Source: Vespa crabro
Taxonomy: Eukaryota > Arthropoda > Insecta > Hymenoptera > Vespidae
Length of the DNA: 64,000 bases
NCBI RefSeq assembly: GCF_910589235.1
Contig: NC_060969.1
Span: 1,984,015-2,048,014, forward strand
Direction of reading: 5' to 3'
The translations under genes and the position numbers were made by a program. The notes under the pieces were generated by a model that was not told where the DNA came from, did no database searches, and saw only the letters and a list, made by a program, of their open reading frames with translations. This document shows positions 48,075 through 60,667 of the stretch, in pieces (positions within the stretch are counted from its first letter, which is position 1; the number at the start of each line of letters is the position of its first letter).

Positions 48075-49883
48075 ATATACGACCATTAGCGTCTCTGAGA
48101 GTTCACGGTAATTTTATCAATTAACGACATATATGTATAGTGTCTACTACATATTTCTCTTTGGTTTGCTTCTCTGCATTGACGTTATCGTTATAATGAA
48201 TTTGTAAAGTTAAATGATATTTTTGCCTCGTTTCATCGTTAAAAAGATCGTTTCTCTTTTAACGAAACTCTTACAATATATAAAATTAATTCAAATGAAA
48301 ATAGTTTTGATAATATCGTTTAATAATAACGTATATATAATTTTAACGAGATGGATATGCAAGAAGAATTGTTTTATAAAGATCTATGTATTTCACTTTA
48401 CCAATGACGTTTTAACAAACGAGTTAAATCGTCCAACAATTATTCGGCCTTGACCATTCGACCGATGAACATTAGAACGATCATTTAAGCTCAAAAAGCT
48501 TGCGTTCTTGCTCGTTGCATTCGTGTATGCTCTTTTACGCATAAATACGCCCTCATACACGCATACACACAAACACATTTATATTATGTATATGTGTTTA
48601 TATTTAACTTATATAATGTATACAGACACTATAGTTCTGGACTCTTTATGAATTAATTAATTCACTCCGATTCCTCTTTTGTAAATATGCCTTCTATTCA
48701 CGAACAATTAATTTGTTTTATTCAGAATCTTTTAATTAAAATATAGATTTATTTTCAATGTTATATCATATTTATATTGAATAAAATTCTTAAAACTTAG
48801 GAACTATATGAGTATACATACGTATAGAAATACATATCTACATATCTATATAACGATATCGGTCTTGAGAAAAATGAGAATCTTTTATGGCTCTCCAAAG
48901 AGACATTCAAACAACAATATTTACAACTAGACAGTCTCGTCGAATTTGTCTCATAGGAGCTATTGCGTTCTATAGACTTTTTCGTGATAGAAGAAAAGGT
49001 TAACGCACCATGAATGGATCTTGATCCTCTTAAGGGAAACGAGTATTTTTTTGATTCCCTCTCTCTCTCTCTCTCTTTCTCTCTCACTCTCTCTCTCTCT
49101 CTCTCTCTCTTTGTCCTTCTCGAATTATGTTAAAACAAAGTATCTTTGAAAGAAATTATGCAACTAATGAATAAGTAAAAAAATGAATCCTGAACGATGT
49201 CCTATAATCAATTTAATCTTACGATTGATGTATTAATGACGTAATAGTTGTGTAACTTTATCGTAGAAAAAAGAATTGTTAATAATAAAAAAAAAAAAAA
49301 AAAAAGAAAAAAAGAGAGAGACAGAGGAAAAAGGAGGAAAAAAAAATAAGAAAAAAGAGATACATTCTCTGGTGGCTTATGCAAACCATAACCCATTATT
49401 ATCTTTTGACTCATTTGAGATAGAAAAATACGAAATATGGTCGAAGATAATACACGTTCAAAATCGGTCAAAGCTTACGGCCATTTACTTGTATGGTATG
49501 GTAAATGAAAGATCGAACAGAGTGTAAACGGTAGCTGGAGTGGTTATATCCGCACTTGACTCTGTAAAGTCGATCAGAGTGCTTGCGTGTTGGACTGAAG
49601 TGTTATGCACTAGTAAAGGATAATAGAGAAGAGTATAGGTTGCTTGAGTTATCGGGTGTATTGTATCGCTTGAAAAAAAAAAAAAATATATATATATATG
49701 CTACAAAATTTATCACAATCTCCTACGAGTGTATAAAAGAAAAAAAAAGAAGAATATAACAGAAGAAAATATTTATATAAAAAAGAGATATTTATGTGCA
49801 AAAGAGATTAGACGACGAAAATTTTTTTAATTCTTTTTTTTCTTTCTTTCTTTTTTCTTTCTTCTTTCTTTTTTTATAGGAAC

Positions 49884-49922
<39 letters not shown>

Positions 49923-50255
49923 ATATACATATGTATATATAAAAAATGAAAGAGATACCATATAATATAATAATAAGGATAACATACCTAATAGAACAAT
50001 TATTGTGTGTGTTTTGTTTACAATTAAATTCACTTTAATATAAAAATATTTTAGTCAGATCATTAACGTTACGATAAATGGATTATACGTTTCACTTTTG
50101 TTGTAACATTTTTAATGGGAATGCATTTAAATGAGCATACGTGAATGCAAGTTAAAATAATTTTATATGTACATGTAAATAAGCACAGATATAACGTATG
50201 TTTAATCGTGTGCGTAGTTCGTTATATTATTGATGCGTTCTTTATGGACTCTCTT

Positions 50256-50319
<64 letters not shown>

Positions 50320-50722
50320 TCTCTCCCTCTCTCGTACAGTTGTGTTGATATTAATAGTAATTGATGCTGTCATATGTAAGGAGATATGATCATTAAAATG
50401 ATTGTAACGTTAAATGTCTATATTATAATATGTATTTCGTTTTAGGAAAATTTTTCTACAAATATATTTATTGCATTATGAAATGATCAATAGCAAAAAT
50501 AGATAATTCATTGAGTATTGTTATTTGTCTGAATTAAACGAACTGAGATTTTGTAAGAAAATGAAGAAAAATTGTTTAGTACTTTAAAAATTTTGCGAAA
50601 TAGCATTAATAATAATTATTATAATATGGAATACATTTATATATATTTCGAAAAGTTTTATTAATCTTAATAATGTTTATAAGAAAGATTTGTTTAAATA
50701 ATACATTTATAATTAATTGCAG
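46650..50722. other. Intergenic region between PTTH and the orphan exon
   Basis: AT-rich with TA tracts (46949-46990), TC tracts (48020-48070, 49058-49112, 50250-50335) and A/T runs. A patch at about 49470-49660 is more balanced in base composition but has no convincing open frame. No gene is supported. Confidence 0.5.
50250..50335. repeat. (TC)n microsatellite upstream of the orphan exon
   Basis: About 85 bp of CT units with a few CC interruptions at the end. Confidence 0.9.
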
Positions 50723-50893
50723 GGAGATGAAATTACGCCTAAAAGTATATTACAAATTTTTAATACATACATATATAAAAATTGCCTATCACTAGGAGTA
50801 CATTATGAAGTTAGCGTTTGTTCTATAGGCAACAGTCGAAATTTAACTAATCGATTAAAAATATCGATTATTAAAGAATTATTGAAAACTTAG
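50723..50893 (+). CDS. Possible orphan terminal exon, gene not recognised
   Basis: After a TTGCAG acceptor the frame is open for 56 codons to TAG: GDEITPKSILQIFNTYIYKN..., with LGVHYEVSVCSIGNSRNLT and KISIIKELLKT later. An in-frame TAA lies just before the acceptor, so if coding it must be a spliced 3' exon. The composition (mixed hydrophobic/charged, Cys, Gly, Pro, no homopolymer) is more protein-like than the surrounding DNA. I find no matching upstream exon in the 4 kb before it and do not recognise the sequence. It may be the end of an unseen gene, a pseudogene remnant or chance. Confidence 0.35.
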   Translation, partial: GDEITPKSILQIFNTYIYKNCLSLGVHYEVSVCSIGNSRNLTNRLKISIIKELLKT

Positions 50894-51040
50894 AAAGAAT
50901 TAATTTAAAAAAAGTGAACATATATTTTTTCATATAATAATAATCTTATATATAACATAATTTAATAATTTATAATAATATACTATTTATCTTTAATTTG
51001 TTTAATTTAATTGATAGAGAATGTGCTAGCCGGTACTGAT

Positions 51041-51050
51041 AGCGCCATCT
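51041..51050 (+). promoter_or_regulatory. AGCGCCATCT motif in the PSMD5 promoter
   Basis: Exact copy of the 10-mer found upstream of DCTN5; here it is 55 bp before the PSMD5 start codon and both copies sit beside CTGATAGCG. Confidence 0.45.
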
Positions 51051-51104
51051 AAAAATATAGGAAACATAATTGAAATTCTTATTGTAATAGTCACAACGCC
51101 AACA

Positions 51105-52769
51105 ATGGCGGAGTGGTTTCAAATAAAAGTTGATCGCCTCATTAAAGTTAATAATAATGAAGAAAAGAAAGATATTTTGACTGAAATCAAAATAAAATTG
51201 GGAAGTTATAATCATGCAGAAATTGAAGCCATTGCACGAAGTTTGGATGCTAGTTCTTTATTTCTTCTCTTTTCGTCTAACGACAGGTATGATGACGATG
51301 TTATTTTCATTTTTTTCTTACGTTTAATTCATTAATAACGAAAGACTAATTTAATAATCATTTTATCTAATTTATTTAAGAATAACGTATAATGTATATC
51401 ATGTATCATAAAATTTGTATTTATTCTTCATTGCAGAGAAGTCACAGAACAAATATGTATAATATTCAAAACTTTATTTGAAGTATTGGAACCAGGGGAA
51501 ATTTATCAAAAATATCCAGCAAGAGTATATGAATTAATATCTCATTCTGATGTATCAGTTAGATCTCTTATATTGAAGGAGCTATTGTCTACTGCTTCTA
51601 ATCAACAAACGCAGCTTTTATTACTTGCAGATGTTAATTTAATAGTTGCAGTTATAAAGAGAATAAGTGATGAAGATTTGACCGTTGCCACATCAGCAAT
51701 GTGTATCATAAAAGAAATTGGAAAGGATATGAATGGTTTGAAAATTTTATATCACGGTGAACCTTTAAGAACATTTGCCAAATTGGTCGTTAAAAACGAT
51801 AATGTAAGCTTCCGGATTTATGATGTTATAATAAACATAGCCAAAAATTCCAAGGAAGCTCTGGAAGCAACGATACAATCAGGATTTTTGAACAGTCTTA
51901 TCAATATTTTGCAAGATGATGATATATTATTACAAATGAATGCTTTGGAAACTTTGACAGAATTAGCTTTGACAGAAGAAGGCTTGAATTATTTGGAACA
52001 GCAAGATGTTTTGACAGGACTTGTTCAGAAAATTGCACAAGCTAATGAAAATCCCTTGTCAAGTTTATTAATTCCTGGCCTTATGAAATTCTTTGGAAAT
52101 GTTGCAAGATTGTGGCCAAATGAAATATTCTCGAAATATCCAATTGTAGTCTCTTCATTATTTGAAGTACTTGACAATGATAATCATATTATTTTAAATG
52201 TTGCATTAGATACGCTGGGTCATGTTGCATCAAGTGTTGAAGGAAAATACGCATTACAAGAATTGGGAGATTCTATGCTATATGCTCTGAAGAAAATTGC
52301 AGAAATTATTCAAAGAATGCCAACAGAGTTAAGAATCTCCAGTATGAATAATCTCACTCTCATTCTTAATGTACAGAAGATTGAACAAGATAATAGAATT
52401 TTATCTTTGACAAAGTCATGGTTCGATGCTCTTTGTGATGATCCATTAGGATTAATAGTTGGACTGTCTAAGCAGCCATTTGCTGACATCAGGTCTGCCA
52501 GCTTAGAGGTTCTAGCAGTTGTGGCATCTCAAGCATGGGGTCAAGAGTATATATCTACTTATCCAGGTTTAATAGAGTTTCTTCTTGACAGAAACATTGA
52601 AAGCTTCAAAGAGTGCAAGGAAATTAAATACAAAGTTGTTAAATGTTTGTCTGAAGCAGAATCATATATATTTGATGCAAATACCATGCAAAAATTTAAA
52701 CAGTTTGTTAATGAAGGTCCATTCTATGTTGAAACAAATACAGAAATTGCATTTGAAAGTGCTACATAA
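51105..52769 (+). CDS. PSMD5: 26S proteasome non-ATPase regulatory subunit 5 (S5b), assembly chaperone
   Basis: Exons 51105-51286 and 51437-52769; 1515 bp, 504 residues, the same length as the mammalian protein. The whole chain is made of helical HEAT/armadillo-like repeats (for example SDVSVRSLILKEL, DEDLTVATSAMCIIKEIG, NVALDTLGHVASSVEGKYAL, RSASLEVLAVVASQAWGQEY). PSMD5 binds RPT1/RPT2 of the base and chaperones assembly of the 19S regulatory particle, and is absent from the mature proteasome. The single intron (GTATGA ... TTGCAG) splits an Arg codon in SSNDREVTEQ. The ATG is in good context (ACAATGG). The 3' end converges on the acyltransferase gene, whose stop is 412 bp away. Confidence 0.95.
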
Positions 52770-52974
52770 ATACAGAAGTTGCATTTGAAAGTGATAATGT
52801 TATTTGGTATTATGGACATTGTTAAGAAGTACAAGTTGTATTGGTAAATATAATAATTCATAATAATTCATGTAAAACATATAGTTTGTTTTTTTTTTTG
52901 GGAGAGGAAGGACGGTATATTCTTTTATAATATTACTTTTATAATATATGTATTTAAATAAGAAAGTGAAATAA

Positions 52975-52980
52975 TTTATT
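52975..52980 (-). terminator. Candidate polyadenylation signal of the NRF-6-like gene
   Basis: AATAAA on the minus strand about 200 bp beyond the stop at 53181. Confidence 0.35.
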
Positions 52981-53180
52981 TTATAATTAATAATACATAT
53001 AAAATTTAAGAAAACACATTTGAAACAATAGAAATGTGTATAATACTTTAGTCAACATATATATGACATGACATACCAGTATTGTCTTTCACACAGTTTA
53101 CAGATCTTATAAAGAAAATGTAAATAATGTTATATAAATATGTGTATAAAGATTACACAGTGATTAAATAAGTTTTAGTC

Positions 53181-55028
53181 TTATTGTATGCGTTTTCTTT
53201 TTTTTGGTGCAAGAATTTTTAACATGCTTACCACAGGAGCTTCAAAACTAATTGATACAATGAATGATAAGACATAGGATAAAATCAATTGTCCTAAGAA
53301 AGTTATCATCTGAAATATAAATATACATGTATATTTTTTATTAAATTTTACAGGTAATTGATTATAACTTACTAAACTTACCACTATATCTTTGCCCAAA
53401 TGGAAAGGTGAATCTAAATTCATAGCAGTCAGTCTAATAATTATTGGATGAATTAGATAAGCACAATAAGTTACTCTACTGAATGGATATAGAATAGGTG
53501 CTGATAAAATTTTGTTTATATATCCTAAAATTATTTTTACACTTTTTTTATTATGTGTTTCTCTCTCTATAATTATTAATTGTATTTGTAAATTATTTAC
53601 CTCCATATCCTGTACTACATGCAATAATAATCCATGCTAAACCAAGTGCCCAAGCACTGTGGCTCAATGAGGAATAAGCAGCAGCAGTCACAGGAGCGAG
53701 TTCAGCTTCATATAAACCATAAAGTAAACTTAAAAGACATGCAGCAGAAAATAACCACCCTATAACCACTATGGCCTGTAAATTATAAAATTAAATATTG
53801 CAGATAACTTCAAGTTATTTTTATTAATTAATTTTGTCTTACCTTTGACATTTTCACTTTACAATCAGTCTTGAAAAGAAGGTATCCTACTGACATTCCA
53901 ATTAGATATGGTCCTAGTCTAGTCCATGGTTTATCATAAATTTTATCAAAGAGAGCCAGAGGATCATCTGAACTTGGCATATGATTGTTAGCAAGAGCAA
54001 TGTATCCTGTTGTTAACCAGGAGCTTACTAATAAAGTTATAACAGCAGATGCTGCAATCTTAAAGTGATTTGTAGCTAATACTAATATCACTCCACCAAT
54101 AATATAGAACTGTGTATCATCTGCAACATACCAACTCCAAGGCATACACTGTAAAAACAAAAGTAGAAGTGTTAGTATAAATATAACAATATATAAAGAT
54201 TAATAAAAGCGATTGAAGAAATTGTTTTACTTACCATTTGCTCTACTGGAAATAGAGTGTTGATATAAAGTAAATTTCTCCACCAGTAATTAGGGCAATT
54301 ATAATGATCAGCTGTAGGAGGTTCAAACACAGAATTGAAATGAAACCACTTCATAGAAATCTCAACTACACCAAGAATAAACATATACGGTGCTGTAAGC
54401 CTACAGAATCTATAGACAAGTAAACCAATGAATTTTAATGACCCAGCAACAAAACCTTTCGTGCCCTGAGTGAGTTTATTCAAATCTCCTTTAGCATTGG
54501 TTCTAAAGTATAGAAAACTAACGAGTAAACCACCCATGAAGAAAAAAGTATCCACACTGAAAGCTCCATTTGTAATTGTTTGAAAAAGAAATTTTCTTTC
54601 CACAACTTTTCGATATTCCATATTATCAGAGTATTTAAAAACCACTATACAAGTGTGTCCAAGTATGACCCAAGCCATTGATATAACTCTGAGACCATGA
54701 ATGGTACTGATCGTATCTCCTCCAACGTTAGAATCACAAATAACTTTTAAATTGGAAGGAACAGAAAAAGATAATAATAACTCTTCAAGAACGCCTGTAA
54801 CCAAAATATTATTATCGAATAAGTTTATTTCTTAAGTATACTCCACGAACTTACTAAGTTTATATATTCCTTCATTGGATGATTGCAAGGCACTCTCATG
54901 ATCGTTATTGTTATTGACTGCTATGGACCCATTGGGAATTGTATCTGCTACTGGAACAGGAAGGTAGACCATACCTAGAAATTCTATGAAATATAATAAT
55001 GATTGTCATTTTTTCTCCCTCTCTTTCC

Positions 55029-55092
<64 letters not shown>

Positions 55093-56613
55093 CCTTAATC
55101 TCTCTTTGATACTGTATTTGTCAATGATTGTAAATGTTGGTCATTATTTATATTCTATTCTTTTTTTAAAAAGTAAATATTTAATATCGTTTTATATTCA
55201 ATAGTATGACTTTCGAATACAATAGCAGAGAAGACAATTAAACAAATAACAATAGGAAAATCTGTTCTTACCATTTAATGTTTTTGGATTTCCATTACTA
55301 AGCTGATCAAGCTTTCCATGTTTCTCCAAATCGTAAATCATATTCTTTTTACGAGCAACCATTCGAGTTAAATATATGTCATATCCAGAACCAGCTATCA
55401 TAAGGAGCAACACTACAGATGTAACTCCACTAAAATGATAAAACATTAATAAGATATTTTCGTTAATAAACATCGTTAATAAACATATTCTACAATTGTA
55501 CAAATAATAAACTTACAAGAGAATCCAATATACAGGATCAGAATACATGTCGTATAAATTATGCTGATCTCGGATTTTCTCAATGGTTGAATGTTTACCA
55601 GCAATATCACTGGCTGCAAGTTTTGCTAAGACAGATACGTCAGCAGAAGTACAAGAAAATGGTAAGCAAACTCCAATATGAATTAATCTTATCTGAAATT
55701 ATTAATTGAAAAAAGAAAAAAAAATGTTATATCATTATAGATATTTTATAATTAGATTTATAATATAAATATATAGTTAATATACAGATTTATAATATAA
55801 ATACTGTATATTTAAATATTAATTACCGTGGGCGATAATGTAGTATTTATAGAAATTCTCATAATATAGAAACCTAATGGATAGGGTGGTTGATCTATAA
55901 AGGTCTGTGTTAAAAAATTAGTACCACTCAAACCAAGGTTTCCTTTTTTATGGGGTTCTGTATTAAATTCCTGTACTTCATTTATTATAGATGCAGATGT
56001 AGGCTTTTCAATTTTTCGTACATAATTTTGACCGATATATTCACATTCAGTCGCTGATCCAGTGAAGTATGAATTTCCCCAGAAGAAGCCATTGGTGTAT
56101 CTACCCGAGGCATCGTCAACTATAAACAAAAAAGATAAAAAAAAAGAAAAGATTTAGAAAGATTAACTTTTATGTAAAAAAAAAAAAATCGAATTACATT
56201 CACATTGGCAATTAAATATTGGCATTTGTAATATAGCTATGATCACTTGTTAACTGATCAAAGAAAATAGTTATCTGATATTTGTGTTAGATTCATTGGG
56301 AAACTGATATATAAGAATTATGGGATTAATAAGGATTATAGGAAAGAACGATTTGAAGAGCTTAACTCTACGTGCGTTTCTAATCAAGTAAGACTTTCTA
56401 TTCGGGAAGTGAATACGAAGTTATCTAACCGCATACCTTAAAGTTTTCTGGGATTTATACACGTAAACTCTCTCGTACACTTTAAGATCGTATTATAGTT
56501 AATTCGAATTGTGCGGTTAAAAGCAACGTCGTCGTTACAGCTACGGAAGAAGCCAAAACTCATCGTACTTTTAGTGAGATACCAAACTTTCTTAAGTAGT
56601 TACTTTCAAATCA

Positions 56614-56671
<58 letters not shown>

Positions 56672-57318
56672 CTTTTTACAGATAGCCGACACTATCCATA
56701 ATAATATTTAATGCATACAACCGTAAAATGCGGAAGACCTTATTAGCTATTCAAACTTCGTGAGACCTAGAAGCTCAATACGTGAGTTGAATTGAAAAAG
56801 AGTTTATATAAAAAAAAAAGAAACGAATATTTTATTCTTTTATTTCTTTTTCTTCAAAGTCAAGTTCAATTTAAACACGTGACAGGATTTCTATCCTGGT
56901 TCAATACGATCATAAAATAAACAAAGCAAATTTTCAAAAAAATCCTTTAATTTCAAAATGAAATTATACAAGTAGTAACATGTAATATATTGTACATTTA
57001 TAAACGGCGAAGTGGATATCCGTTTCGTTTTACGTAATTAAAATGAATTGACATTTTCAAGGTAACAAGAAATAATTTATAGAAAAAATAAAGAAATTAT
57101 GAGTAGATGTTAGCGAAAAAAAAAATAAAATATAACGAAATTCGGTATGTCAGAAATCATAGAAAAAAAGCAAATTGTAGCGTGGTTTAAAATTAAAATA
57201 ATATATAACATAACCGGTTTAAGACAAGGACGTTTTCGAAAAGTACCTTCATTAGTAAGACTTTTAACTTGATTGATGTTTGAGTCCATTTCTTGAAATA
57301 AAAATAGATTTTTATATT

Positions 57319-57374
<56 letters not shown>

Positions 57375-58134
57375 TGATCACGTAAATGAAATTAAAACGA
57401 ATGATTTCTGATCAATGAACATGATCGATTGGTCAAGATTTATAACAATCTATTGATTGTATAATCAATAGCGAAAGTAATATCGAATGTGAAAGACTTT
57501 CTTTTCATGTTTGGAAAGTATAGCAAGACTAATGTCTACTAAACATGTTTACTCCATTAATATAAATAATATTAAAACACATTCGAACAACTTCCTTGAA
57601 ATAAGCGAATATTACTGAATAAAATTAATTTATATACATTTTATTTTATAAGGACAAAGAACAAAATATTTTACTGGATAAAATATATAAATAAATTATA
57701 TTAACAAGTAGATCAGATAATATTCATTTTACGTTATTTTTTGTTCAGAAAAAGGGGTAAAGAAAAGAAAACAAATGATATAAATGTATTATGATTTTCT
57801 CAAAAGATGATTTAATGGAACAAATATATTCAAAATATTAAAGGATTATTTTTTTGCTATATTTTCATTGATTAAGATGTCAAACATTTCATTTATTCCA
57901 TAAGAAACCTTTCAATCAAGATACGTCAAACTTGTTCAGGGTTAATATTGTCAAGGTAAAATATTGAAGTATAATTCACTTAACGTTTCTATCATAATGC
58001 ATATAGGAAGACTGGAAAGTCGTTCTACAATTTGATGTCAGTGAAAATATCGGTCAACATCATCGTCTCCATTTACAGTCGACAGTGAATTAGGCAATGC
58101 GTATTAGAAGTTACTTCAGTAATATTCGAGTGGC

Positions 58135-58190
<56 letters not shown>

Positions 58191-59048
58191 GTATGTAAAG
58201 AATGAAGTTATATGGAACGAATCATGTAAAACATACTTTCAAATCTTTTGTCAAGAAGATTTGAAGTTTTTGTTCCTAAAGAAAGAGAAATAAATGAAAA
58301 GAAAGTTTCTTTTAATGTATATACCAAATTATGGAGAATGGTTTATTTCAGTGGCAGTAAATATTTTAAAAGAGTCATAATGATAATAATAAGATGAGAC
58401 CACTTTCACGCTTCCCGATAATTAGATCTAATTGGGTTCTATTCGCTTCGAGAAATCTGCAATTATATCTATTTTCAAATTTTCGTCACTCTATTTTAAT
58501 TACTGTAAGTTTATGCACGCAAAATAATTTCTTTTATTACAAGTAGATTAAAGTGTAAAGTTTTCTTTTTTTTTTCGTTTTTTTTTTTTTTTCTTTTTTT
58601 TTCTTTCACCTTTAATTGCACAATCGATTCATGATTTTTATTTTTCAAAGTAACACATTTTCATTTAATTAATTATAACTCCTTATATATCAATAATTCC
58701 TTATTATATCAGAGAAAGATTTCATACATTTATGATATAAAATAATTATTCTATCTCAATTCTATTTGAATTTCATGAAGTATGCATACTATTGTATTTA
58801 CTTTTAAATATACATACCTATTAAGTCGAACAATTCTTTGTGACTTGAAGTGATGCAATATGAAAATTACAAATGCAAATTGAATCGCAATAATATTCCA
58901 TGTGATGAAATATATCAGTATTAATGAAGATCATTCGGGCGAAATTATATCTTCGGTAAAGAAATTACAACATGAATTAATGTTCCATTCTCTTCCTTGA
59001 TTTTGCTATTTGATCTAGTCATGGTATTATGTCATAATAATAATAATA

Positions 59049-59104
<56 letters not shown>

Positions 59105-60248
59105 TGCTTTTTTTTATAATATTTATGAATTTTTATTCATAAATATATAAACATCATGAATGTATATATCGAGGTTCACGTATCGTAAATTAATTTATAA
59201 ACACAAAACAAAAAAATGAATTCTTTACTTTTTATTTCATATATGTCAATAACGATTTAAAAATCATAAAAAAGTGAAATTGTCATAGCGTTTACTCTTG
59301 TATTATATTTGAAAGTTTAAAGAAAGAACAAACACACACACACACAATCTAAATGTCATAACGGTAATCTCTAAGATGTTTTCCTGATGGTAAAACGATG
59401 CGGTGGTACCTTTCACCTTTCTTCAAGCAAACGAATTGGAGTTTCCTATGATGATAATACCGAATACACGCTCATTATTAAAGAGGGAAAGTTAGGTGGA
59501 ACACGTTTGTGTGTTCCCTGTAAAGAAAGCGGATGCTGAGTGACTCATAAAAATATTCCTTCCTAAGGTATAAGATAATTGAAGTTAAAAGTAAAAATAA
59601 AGTCATCAAGTAGGTCATTATTATTTTAACTTTGCTTATCATAAAATATGTGAAATTTCAACAAGACTTTTTTTTTTGTTTTGTTTTGTTTTGTTTTGTT
59701 TCCTCAAACAATTATATTTTTCTACAATATCTTAAATTTAATATTTTTTTAATACATTTAGATATTATTTCTTTTTTAGATAAATCAATGATACACAATT
59801 TAATTAAATGAATTATATGCATAATTATTAATAATATTAATAAGGAAAAAAGAATTAGTTATAAAAAGTAGCATTGACCGAGGAAAGTAAAATGTCGAAA
59901 GCGACTCCGACTCCGTCACGTCGACTGGTCAGGTTGTTTCTCATAAAACCGTTCGTGGTTATACGAGCGTTTCTTTGTGTCACTAAAAGTGAAACTTCAC
60001 GATGAAAGTGGGCAAACCAAGAGGACCCTACTCGGTAGAGAAGAAGACTTTTACTTTTTTCAAGTTAAAATAATTTTGGTAGATCGACGAAAGTATTACA
60101 TCATGTGCATCTCGAAATCTAGATGAATATACTTTCATTAAAAAAAAAAAAAGCGTCACTTAATTCCTTTTAATAAAGAAATTCTATTCTCATTTCATTT
60201 TTTATAAAATGGAAATACTTTATTATAAAATAACAAATATATGTATAA

Positions 60249-60309
<61 letters not shown>

Positions 60310-60606
60310 CTGTTAACACGTGTGCAAACGGTACCACTTGCTTATAATTTCTTTATTCAGCCATTATCATTTAATATCATTTCATATCACGTAAACATGA
60401 CTTTCGAAAGACGTCAAAAAATTTAAAATTTTCATTAAAAAAAGACTAAAATACAACTTGATATGTTCAAATATCAAATAGATAGTAACATTCCGGTTGA
60501 ATTAATAATAACATTCTGGTTATACACGATAAACGTTTTAATAATTTTATTTAACAAGCAATGATAGTATTTGTCGAATACGTGTTTTCAGATAGAAAAT
60601 AATCAT

Positions 60607-60667
<61 letters not shown>

